Of a stretch of DNA of 11,712 bases, positions 1-6,005 are shown piece after piece. Within the stretch, counting starts at the first letter, position 1; each line of letters opens with the position of its first letter. The notes beneath the pieces are model-generated. The model saw nothing but the letters and a program-made list of their open reading frames with translations, did not search any database and had not been told where the DNA came from. The position numbers and the translations under genes were made by a program. This stretch comes from Bacteroidota bacterium (GTDB taxonomy: Bacteria; Bacteroidota; Bacteroidia; Chitinophagales; Chitinophagaceae), in the NCBI GenBank assembly GCA_028876035.1, contig JAGWTK010000088.1:1-11712 (forward strand), read 5' to 3'.

Positions 1-614
1 CTCATGGCTGCGAGTTCTTCATTGTGCGTTACGATCAGAAAAGTCTGGTCAAATTCTTTCCGGAGCCGGAAAAAAAGATCATGGAGTTCACGCGCGTTGG
101 CTGAGTCGAGGTTACCGGAAGGTTCGTCGGCGAAAACAATTTTGGGTTGATTGATCAATGCCCGTGCAACAGCTACACGCTGTTGTTCACCACCGGAGAG
201 CTGTTGGGGTTTATTATCGGCCCTCCCTGAAAGTCCGAGCATTGCCAGGAGATCGACCGCACGTTTTTCAATGGCTGCCTTGTTTCCTCCCGCAATCCAA
301 CCCGGCACACAAACATTTTCCAAAGCACTGAATTCCGGAAGAAGGTGATGAAACTGGAATACAAAGCCAATATTTTGGTTTCTAAAAGCCGAAAGTTCGC
401 GGGGCCGCATATCGTGCAGGTCTTTCCCGTTGAGCCGTATGCTGCCACTGTCCGGCAAATCCAATGTACCGAGAATGTGCAACAGGGTGCTTTTACCGCT
501 GCCAGAAGGTCCTACAATAGATACAATCTCGCCGCCCCTGATATCAAGGCTCACCCCTTTCAGCACTTCGAGTTGCCCGTATTTCTTGTGTATGCCACTG
601 GCGTTTAACATCAT
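1..614 (-). CDS. lolD: LolD-type lipoprotein-release ABC transporter ATPase (3' end off window)
   Basis: This is the ATPase subunit of an ABC system of the LolCDE/MacB class, which in Gram-negative bacteria drives release of lipoproteins from the inner membrane. The first 204 residues are visible and the reading frame is open to the left edge, so the C-terminus is missing (family members are about 220 residues). The sequence shows Walker A GPSGSGKS (35-42), a Q-loop at Gln87 within FVFQFHHLLPEFSALENV, signature LSGGEQQR (139-146), Walker B IVFADEP (159-165) and H-loop His197. The FQFHHLLPEF stretch is the part that most resembles LolD rather than other small ABC ATPases. The gene begins with two consecutive ATG codons (614 and 611), so the exact start is uncertain by one residue. 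No permease is visible; it may lie beyond the left edge or elsewhere. A 149-base divergent gap separates it from the next gene. Confidence 0.9.
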   Translation of the reverse strand, partial: MMLNASGIHKKYGQLEVLKGVSLDIRGGEIVSIVGPSGSGKSTLLHILGTLDLPDSGSIRLNGKDLHDMRPRELSAFRNQNIGFVFQFHHLLPEFSALENVCVPGWIAGGNKAAIEKRAVDLLAMLGLSGRADNKPQQLSGGEQQRVAVARALINQPKIVFADEPSGNLDSANARELHDLFFRLRKEFDQTFLIVTHNEELAAM

Positions 615-709
615 TTGGTTTGAATGGCTGCAAAATACGAACCTACAATATTATTCGTTTGTATGCTGTGCAGCCACCGGAAAGCCCGTTAAAAACGTGA
701 AAAACTGTA

Positions 710-740
710 TTTGGTGGATTGTGATTAACTGTTACATTTG
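710..740 (+). promoter_or_regulatory. Bacteroidota-type sigma promoter for the 764 gene
   Basis: TTTG at 710-713 is followed, after exactly 19 bases, by TACATTTG at 733-740. This matches the known Bacteroidota primary-sigma consensus (TTTG, 19 or so bases, TAnnTTTG) at every defined position. Transcription would be expected to start a few bases after 740, leaving a leader of roughly 15-20 bases before the ATG at 764. Confidence 0.8.
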
Positions 741-763
741 CCGAAATTTAAAGACATTCTACG

Positions 764-985
764 ATGTTTTGGACACTCGAACTTGCATCCTATCTTGAAG
801 ATGCGCCCTGGCCCGCTACCAAAGATGAACTGATAGACTATGCTATCCGCAGTGGCGCACCCATTGAAGTAGTAGAGAACCTGCAGGAACTGGAAGACGA
901 AGGTGAGATCTACGAAGGCATCGATGATATATGGCCCGATTATCCCTCGCAGGAAGACTTTTTCTTTAACGAGGACGAATACTAA
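764..985 (+). CDS. Small acidic DUF2795-like protein
   Basis: This gene encodes 73 residues and matches from memory a highly conserved short protein of Bacteroidota annotated with the DUF2795 domain. Its biochemical function is not known to me. The protein is strikingly acidic, with 22 Asp/Glu against one Lys and one Arg, and has no signal peptide or membrane segment, so it is probably cytoplasmic. A predicted helical core (LASYLEDAPWPATKDELIDYAIRSG and the following acidic helix) is followed by an aromatic/acidic tail, FFFNEDEY. The start is well supported by a consensus promoter ending 23 bases upstream. A strong terminator follows the stop by 22 bases, so the gene looks monocistronic. No Shine-Dalgarno is present, which is usual for this phylum. 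Confidence 0.85.
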   Translation: MFWTLELASYLEDAPWPATKDELIDYAIRSGAPIEVVENLQELEDEGEIYEGIDDIWPDYPSQEDFFFNEDEY

Positions 986-1007
986 TCATCCAACAAACGC
1001 ATTTATG

Positions 1008-1031
1008 AACCGCGCCGCTGCGCGGTTTTTT
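1008..1031 (+). terminator. Intrinsic terminator of the 764 gene
   Basis: A perfect 8-bp stem (AACCGCGC / GCGCGGTT) closes a 4-base CGCT loop and runs into a tract of six T. It begins 22 bases after the stop codon at 985. The reverse orientation has only a poor T tract, so it probably does not stop the minus-strand gene that ends at 1033. Confidence 0.9.
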
Positions 1032-1032
1032 A

Positions 1033-1260
1033 TTAGGGATGGGGCGGCCATATCCAAAGTACCAGGCGCACAGCCACATAAACACCCGCCGTTAACAACA
1101 GCATCGCCGCACCGAAATACATAAACAGCCGCCATAATGTTTTCCTGGGTTGTATCCATTGCTGCAACCACTTGTTACCCAGCCATGACAATATCGCCAA
1201 TGGAATAAATACCCATAATGCCGCCAATGGAAACAAGGGAATAAAATGATTGCTAAACAT
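1033..1260 (-). CDS. Small two-helix membrane protein downstream of recN
   Basis: I do not recognise this 75-residue protein. It has two hydrophobic stretches that look like transmembrane helices, roughly residues 7-28 and 46-71. They are separated by a short segment containing the basic stretch QPRKTLWR, which would favour a cytoplasmic loop, and the protein ends in WPPHP. Its ATG shares an A with the recN stop codon (TAATG on the minus strand), an arrangement typical of translational coupling. This makes the ORF likely to be a real gene despite its size. The tail of the gene lies just beyond the terminator of the opposing 764 gene. No functional residues can be named. Confidence 0.65.
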   Translation of the reverse strand: MFSNHFIPLFPLAALWVFIPLAILSWLGNKWLQQWIQPRKTLWRLFMYFGAAMLLLTAGVYVAVRLVLWIWPPHP

Positions 1261-2921
1261 TAGTGGAGGATCATTTCACGGGCATTTTCCAGGGCAGCAG
1301 CAGTGGGCTTCTCACCACCCAGCATGCGGGCGATGGCTGCAATGCGCTCTTCCTGTGTGAGCAACCGGATATTCGTGCGCACGGCAGCACCTTTTACATC
1401 CTTGTACACAAAGAAATGGGCATCTGCCTTTCCGGCAATCTGGGGTTGATGCGTAATTGAAATCACCTGCCTTTGCTGCGCCAGGCCCTTCATGATGATG
1501 CCTACCTGCCGGGCGGCTTCACCTGAAATACCGCTGTCGATTTCATCGAAGATAAGTGTAGGCAGATCCAGCGATTGCGCCACGAGTGATTTGATACAAA
1601 GCATCAGCCTGCTCAGTTCTCCGCCTGATGCCACTTTTCGAATGGGCTCAAACCGATTGCTCTTGTTTGCGTCGAACAGGAAATCAATTTTATCGGCGCC
1701 CGATTCCTGGAGCAACACTGGCTGCGTTTGTAATTCCACTTTCAGGCGCGCATTGGGCATACCCACCTGCTGTAACAAAGCATTCACTTTTTCTTCCAGG
1801 GGCTTAACCTGCTTTTTGCGCTTCGTGGTCAGTTGTACTGCTTTTTCCTGCGCAGCTGCAAACGAAGTTGCTACCAACTTTTCAGCCGCTGCGATAGCAT
1901 CATCAATATTCAATACCGCCAGTAATTTATCAGAAAGCTGTTGCTGTATAAGAAGCAGCCCCGCAGTATCGGCTACGCCATGCTTTTTGAGCAGGCGATA
2001 CCCGGTAGCAATGCGTTCACTCACTTCTTCTATGCGTTTCGGATCAAACTGAACCCCCTCGTTCACGTGCTCCAGTTCGCCAGCGATATCACTCAATTCA
2101 ATTTGGACCGATTGCAACCGCTGCAATAAACCGCCCAGGGCCGGGTGGTACGATGCAAAGGGCTGCAACTGGTGAACGAGACGTTTCAATTCCTGTACCA
2201 GTGGCTGCTCGCCTTCGTTCAACTGGTAGCTGACGCCCGACAAAGCGGTTTTAATGCCTTCTGCATTGCCCAATAACTTTAGTTCATTGTCCAGTTGTTC
2301 GAGTTCTCCTTCTTTGAAACTGGCTTCTTCCAGTTCATCGTGCAGGAATGTATGGTAGTCGTATTGCGAGGAAAACTGTTCTTTCTGTTCCCGCAGCTGA
2401 CGCAATTGTGCGTTGGCTTCCTGCCACTGGCGAAAACATTGCTGGTAAGCCCCAAGAAGCGTGGCATTTCCGGCCAGCGCATCCAATACGGCCCGCTGAA
2501 AGTCCGTATCTCCCAAAGCAAGGGTATCGAATTGCTGGTGCAGATCTACCAGCAGGCTGCTGAGTATACGCAACTGCTCGAGGTTTACCGGCGTATCATT
2601 GACAAAGGCCCTTGACTTACCATTCCCCGCAATTTCACGGCGGATGAACATTTCTTCACCTGCATCTAAATCATGTTCTTCCATAAACCTCCGGATATCA
2701 TTGCGGCCATCCGTAGCGAACACTCCTTCGATGATACATTTTTTATCGCGGTTGAGCAATGCACTGCTATCTGCCCGCTCGCCAAGAATGAGTGATAATG
2801 CACCCATCAATATGGATTTACCTGCACCGGTTTCCCCGGTAATAATATTCAGCCGGGCAGAGAAATCAATCGTTAATTCGTCGATGATGGCGTAGTTCTG
2901 TATCTGGAGTTTCTGCAGCAT
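1260..2921 (-). CDS. recN: DNA repair protein RecN
   Basis: RecN is an SMC-like ATPase that binds DNA ends and helps align or hold DNA during recombinational double-strand break repair in the cytoplasm. The 553-residue product has the expected layout. The N-terminal half of the ATPase head carries Walker A GETGAGKS (29-36). A long Gln/Glu/Lys-rich coiled-coil region follows through the middle. The C-terminal head carries the signature SGGELSRLML (from about 432), Walker B TLIFDE with the following IDSGISG (about 455-467), and the H-loop ITHQPQIA (His491). I chose the ATG at 2921 because RecN proteins typically begin ML..L.I.NYAIID. The 18 extra residues encoded from the ATG at 2975 would be non-conserved. 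A strong terminator just upstream suggests recN is transcribed separately from the zinc-ribbon gene, and its stop overlaps the start of the 75-residue membrane protein. Confidence 0.97.
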   Translation of the reverse strand: MLQKLQIQNYAIIDELTIDFSARLNIITGETGAGKSILMGALSLILGERADSSALLNRDKKCIIEGVFATDGRNDIRRFMEEHDLDAGEEMFIRREIAGNGKSRAFVNDTPVNLEQLRILSSLLVDLHQQFDTLALGDTDFQRAVLDALAGNATLLGAYQQCFRQWQEANAQLRQLREQKEQFSSQYDYHTFLHDELEEASFKEGELEQLDNELKLLGNAEGIKTALSGVSYQLNEGEQPLVQELKRLVHQLQPFASYHPALGGLLQRLQSVQIELSDIAGELEHVNEGVQFDPKRIEEVSERIATGYRLLKKHGVADTAGLLLIQQQLSDKLLAVLNIDDAIAAAEKLVATSFAAAQEKAVQLTTKRKKQVKPLEEKVNALLQQVGMPNARLKVELQTQPVLLQESGADKIDFLFDANKSNRFEPIRKVASGGELSRLMLCIKSLVAQSLDLPTLIFDEIDSGISGEAARQVGIIMKGLAQQRQVISITHQPQIAGKADAHFFVYKDVKGAAVRTNIRLLTQEERIAAIARMLGGEKPTAAALENAREMILH

Positions 2922-2986
2922 AAATTGGATAAGCAAATTAGTAAAAAACGCCCATGCCCCGGAAGCACTGTGCAAAACAGGGGCAC

Positions 2987-3015
2987 AAAAAAAGGGACAC
3001 CCGAGGTATCCCTTT
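2987..3015 (-). terminator. Intrinsic terminator of the nif3-zinc ribbon unit
   Basis: Read on the minus strand, an 11-bp stem (AAAGGGATACC with GGTGTCCCTTT, including one T-G pair) closes a three-base TCG loop. It ends in a run of seven T, the last four beyond the stem. It lies 21 bases past the stop of the zinc-ribbon gene and 66 bases before the chosen recN start. Confidence 0.9.
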
Positions 3016-3035
3016 GTTCAGCTGGTTGCTGATGA

Positions 3036-3791
3036 CTATTTTATTTCTACTGCATCCGCCAGGTCGTTGTCTACCAGGATACGGCCACAGTTTTCGCAGA
3101 TGATAATTTTCTTGCGCTGTTTGATTTCACTTTGCTTTTGCGGTGGAATGGCATTGAAGCAACCGCCACAGGCATCACGCTCAACAGGTACCACAGCAAG
3201 GCCGTTCCGGTAATTCTTGCGGATGCGATCATAGGAGTTCAGCAGGCGCTCATCTACTTTCTCGCGGGCTTCTGCACTCAGTTTATTGAAATGTTTTTCT
3301 TCTTTTTCAGTGGTTGCAACGATCTTCTCCAGTTCATCTTTCTTATTCTTCAATACGCCTTCTTTTGTAGCCAGGGCTTTCTTGGCGCGATCCAGCAACA
3401 CTGCTTTCTCGTTGATTTCTTCCTGTGCGTCTTTGATATGCTTCTCAGCCAGTTTTACTTCGAGCTGCTGCATTTCAATTTCTTTGTTGATGGCCTCAAA
3501 CTCGCGGCTGTTCTTAACGTTGGTGGATTGTTTCTCGTACTTCTTTATCAGTCCTTCCGATTCTTTGATCAGCTCTTTCTTACCGTTGATGAATTCGTTG
3601 ATTCCGTTGATTTCTTCTTCTACCCTGGTTTGGCGGGCATGCAGGCCGGTAATCTCATCTTCGAGGTCGCTCACTTCCATTGGCAGTTCTCCCTTCAGCA
3701 CCTGTATTTCATCGAGCTTGCTTTCAATCTTCTGCAGGGTTACCAGTGAGGTAAGTTTTTCTTCAACCGAAAAATCTTTTACTGTTGCCAT
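3036..3791 (-). CDS. Coiled-coil protein with C-terminal C4 zinc ribbon (DUF164 family)
   Basis: This 251-residue protein has the layout of the family annotated as C4-type zinc ribbon (zf-RING_7/DUF164), which includes Helicobacter HP0958 and chlamydial CdsZ. Residues about 15-185 are rich in Glu, Lys, Leu and Ile with heptad-like spacing, consistent with a long antiparallel coiled coil. The C-terminus carries CGGC at 208-211 and CENC at 232-235, two CxxC knuckles 20 residues apart, which should bind one zinc ion. Related proteins act as RNA- or protein-binding chaperones for secretion systems, but no such system is visible here, so the role is unknown. Its start lies 37 bases after the nif3 stop, suggesting co-transcription. 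The strong terminator after it closes the unit. Confidence 0.9.
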   Translation of the reverse strand: MATVKDFSVEEKLTSLVTLQKIESKLDEIQVLKGELPMEVSDLEDEITGLHARQTRVEEEINGINEFINGKKELIKESEGLIKKYEKQSTNVKNSREFEAINKEIEMQQLEVKLAEKHIKDAQEEINEKAVLLDRAKKALATKEGVLKNKKDELEKIVATTEKEEKHFNKLSAEAREKVDERLLNSYDRIRKNYRNGLAVVPVERDACGGCFNAIPPQKQSEIKQRKKIIICENCGRILVDNDLADAVEIK

Positions 3792-3828
3792 ATTTGAGAT
3801 GTGTGTTTAATTTTTGCCTTGGAGTGCC

Positions 3829-4926
3829 TCAAACGAAATAATGAACCGGGTTGGTTTTTATCACTGTTTTGAGGGCAGCAAAGGTAGGGAATTTTTCCTG
3901 TAAAACCCCGACTATCAGGTCAATGGTGAACTGTTCGCTTTCGTAATGACCGATGTCTGCCAGCATAATTTTGCCATCAGCATCAAAAAACTCATGGTAT
4001 TTGCAATCGGCGGTCACCAGCACGTCTGCCCCCGCAGATAAAGCATTGGTTATCAAAAAACTTCCCGCTCCTCCACAAACAGCCACGCGCCGGATGGACT
4101 TGTTTAAAAAGGCTGTGTGCCGAACCACGGTTAAGCCAAAAACCAGCTTTAACCGCTCCAGGAAGGCGGTTTCGGACTCCGGCACCGCCAGCTCCCCTAT
4201 CAAGCCCGAGCCCATCCGATTGCTGATATTGTGCAATGGGAGCAGGTCGAGGGCGACTTCTTCGTAAGGATGAGCATGCCGAATGGCCGTGAGCACCTGC
4301 TGTGTTAGCCAGGCTGGCAGAATGGTTTCAATTTTTATTTCCGGCTCCCGTTGTTGCCTACCTTCTTCTCCGGAAAAAGGTGTTGTACCCTTACCCGGCC
4401 TGAACGTGCCCAGGCCTTCGGAATTAAAACTGCATTCGCTGTAATTGCCAATATGTCCCGCACCGGCTCCAAAAATGGCCGACCGCACAGCGCCCGCATA
4501 ATCGGCGGGTACAAATACCTGTAGTTTTCGCAGGAAGGACTCTTTCTCCGCGAGCACGCGTGTTTCCTGTAGCCCCAGTTTTGATGCAATCATGCCATTC
4601 ACGCCATGCAGCACATTGTCGAGGTTGGTATGGATTGCATACACCGCAATGTCATTTTTGATAGCTGCAATTTCAACACGCTCAACATAATTTTTGCCAT
4701 TGATTTTTTTGAGTCCCCTGAAAACAACCGGATGATGTGCTATTACCAGGTTGCATTTTTTTGAGATGGCTTCCTGTATTACTTCCTCCGTGGCGTCCAG
4801 GCAAACCAGTGCACCGGTGCAATGTGTTTCCATTGACCCGGTAATTAACCCGGCGTTGTCGTACGATTCCTGTAATGCTGCTGGTGCCAGCGATTCGAGG
4901 TGCGCGATAATGGCGGCAATGGTCAT
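3829..4926 (-). CDS. Nif3/DUF34-family dinuclear metal protein, long form
   Basis: This 365-residue protein belongs to the Nif3-like (YbgI/YqfO, DUF34) family of hexameric ring proteins with a two-metal site. It is often annotated as a GTP cyclohydrolase 1 type 2 homolog, but the physiological substrate is unsettled. The conserved metal ligands are visible: His64 and His65 in IAHHPV, Asp103 in HTNLDN, and the C-terminal pair His327 and Glu331 in GHYESE. Between the two halves, residues about 140-245 form the extra PII/CutA-like domain of the YqfO subgroup, shown by AGAGHIGNYSECSF, GTFRPGKG, and AHPYEEVALDLLPL. I chose the ATG at 4926, which begins MTIAAIIAHLE in the position usual for the family. 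The ATG at 4953 would add nine unlikely residues. It heads a probable operon with the zinc-ribbon gene. Confidence 0.93.
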   Translation of the reverse strand: MTIAAIIAHLESLAPAALQESYDNAGLITGSMETHCTGALVCLDATEEVIQEAISKKCNLVIAHHPVVFRGLKKINGKNYVERVEIAAIKNDIAVYAIHTNLDNVLHGVNGMIASKLGLQETRVLAEKESFLRKLQVFVPADYAGAVRSAIFGAGAGHIGNYSECSFNSEGLGTFRPGKGTTPFSGEEGRQQREPEIKIETILPAWLTQQVLTAIRHAHPYEEVALDLLPLHNISNRMGSGLIGELAVPESETAFLERLKLVFGLTVVRHTAFLNKSIRRVAVCGGAGSFLITNALSAGADVLVTADCKYHEFFDADGKIMLADIGHYESEQFTIDLIVGVLQEKFPTFAALKTVIKTNPVHYFV

Positions 4927-5001
4927 GTGGTTAAAGATACAGCGGCCGGACAAAACAACGACAGGGGCGATTGCGAAAAACGATTCCTACTTTTATGACC
5001 T

Positions 5002-5535
5002 ATGATCATCATCCGACCGGCCCAGGCAGCTGACCATGCCGCCTTACTTGAACTTTATAAGGCAGTGGCCGCTCTGCCCGTAGGCATCGCACGCGCACCG
5101 GAAGAAGTAACGCCGGCCTATATCCATGGGTTCATGCAAAGCAGCGCTGATAGAGGTATCCAACTTGTTGCGGTGGACGAGGCTTTGCCCGGCACAGTGT
5201 TGGGTGATATCCATTGTGAGCGACCGGCAGCGGGCATCTTCCGGCATGTATTCAGCAACCTTACCATCGCGGTACATCCTGCTTTTCACGCGCAGGGGAT
5301 TGGGAAGAAATTATTCACCACATTACTACAGAACATCGAAGCAACCCGGCCAGACATCCTGCGGGTGGAATTATTCGTTCAGGCCTCGAATGAGAAAGCC
5401 CAATCGTTTTATCTTGCACTTGGTTTTAAAGAAGAGGGTCGCTTTGAAAAAAAAGTGTGGGGCAAGCACGGTATACTGGAAGATGATGTGGCGATGGCCT
5501 GGCTTAATCCTGCTTTCACATCCGGCAAACGATAA
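5002..5535 (+). CDS. GNAT-family N-acetyltransferase
   Basis: This 177-residue protein has the GNAT fold signature and should transfer an acetyl group from acetyl-CoA to an amine. The substrate cannot be told from sequence. The N-terminal strand IIIRPAQAADHAALLELY is typical. The acetyl-CoA pyrophosphate-binding motif A is seen as LTIAVHPAFHAQGIGKKLF (about residues 87-105, with QGIG as the Q/RxxGxG/A core). Motif B follows as VQASNEKAQSFYLALGFKEEGR (about 127-148). The length is normal for a single-domain member. It starts 75 bases from the divergent nif3 start, and the next gene follows after 9 bases, so the two plus-strand genes are probably co-transcribed. Confidence 0.92.
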   Translation: MIIIRPAQAADHAALLELYKAVAALPVGIARAPEEVTPAYIHGFMQSSADRGIQLVAVDEALPGTVLGDIHCERPAAGIFRHVFSNLTIAVHPAFHAQGIGKKLFTTLLQNIEATRPDILRVELFVQASNEKAQSFYLALGFKEEGRFEKKVWGKHGILEDDVAMAWLNPAFTSGKR

Positions 5536-5544
5536 ACTGCATAT

Positions 5545-5994
5545 ATGAAGATTAAACAATGGAGTATTGCACTCCTGCTGCTTGCTGCGGGCTGCCAGCA
5601 ACCCGCCCCCACCGATGCATTGCCGGTGGAGGGAACCTGGAAACTGATTTCCGGTACACTGGTCGAAAAAGGCGACACGACTACTACCCTCTACACCGGT
5701 AAACTGTCGTTTATTAAAGTCATTAACCAGGATCATTTTGCGTTTTTGAGCCATGATACCAGCAAGGGAAAAGACAGCAGTGCTGCGTTCAGTGCGGGCG
5801 GAGGGCGATACTCGCTGGTGGGTGATCGGTATACCGAGTACCTGGAGTACTGCAACGACCGGCAGTGGGAAGGAAACGATTTTACCTTTACCCTGCAGAT
5901 GCACGATGACACCCTTATACAAAGCGGGGTAGAAAAAATAGACAGTGCCGGCATCAACCGCATCAACACCGAAAAATACATTCGTTTGAAATAA
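5545..5994 (+). CDS. Small lipoprotein with lipocalin-like domain
   Basis: The 149-residue product starts with a short basic segment, a hydrophobic stretch and the lipobox-like LLAAGC, so Cys17 should be lipidated by signal peptidase II processing. The mature part opens with VEGTWKLISG, the short strand motif common in lipocalin-like or DUF4488-type Bacteroidota proteins. It then has alternating beta-strand-like segments and the motif GGGRYSLVGDRYTEYLEY. I recognise this as a recurrent hypothetical protein type but cannot give a ligand. It follows the acetyltransferase gene by 9 bases, which suggests one transcript. Its stop lies only 11 bases from the stop of the opposing large gene, so any terminator here must sit within coding sequence. 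Confidence 0.8.
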   Translation: MKIKQWSIALLLLAAGCQQPAPTDALPVEGTWKLISGTLVEKGDTTTTLYTGKLSFIKVINQDHFAFLSHDTSKGKDSSAAFSAGGGRYSLVGDRYTEYLEYCNDRQWEGNDFTFTLQMHDDTLIQSGVEKIDSAGINRINTEKYIRLK

Positions 5995-6005
5995 GTCCTG
6001 CGTTC

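Noticed and set aside
1492..2052. 186-codon plus-strand open frame opposite recN
   Set aside because: It lies wholly within recN, which has all its family motifs; the plus-strand product has no recognisable fold or domain.
3132..3810. Two overlapping plus-strand open frames (205 and 174 codons) opposite the zinc-ribbon gene
   Set aside because: They are the antisense of a Glu/Lys-rich coiled coil, which gives Phe/Leu/Ser-rich pseudo-hydrophobic products. No start context or promoter supports them.
4927..5001. Divergent promoter pair between nif3 and the acetyltransferase (TATCTTTA on minus at 4932-4939, TACTTTTA on plus at 4988-4995)
   Set aside because: Each matches seven of eight positions or fewer, neither has a TTTG at the proper 19-base spacing, and both lie too near the start codons to be trusted.
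5371..5922. 183-codon minus-strand open frame across the acetyltransferase and lipoprotein genes
   Set aside because: It spans two plus-strand genes with clear family features and shows no domain of its own.
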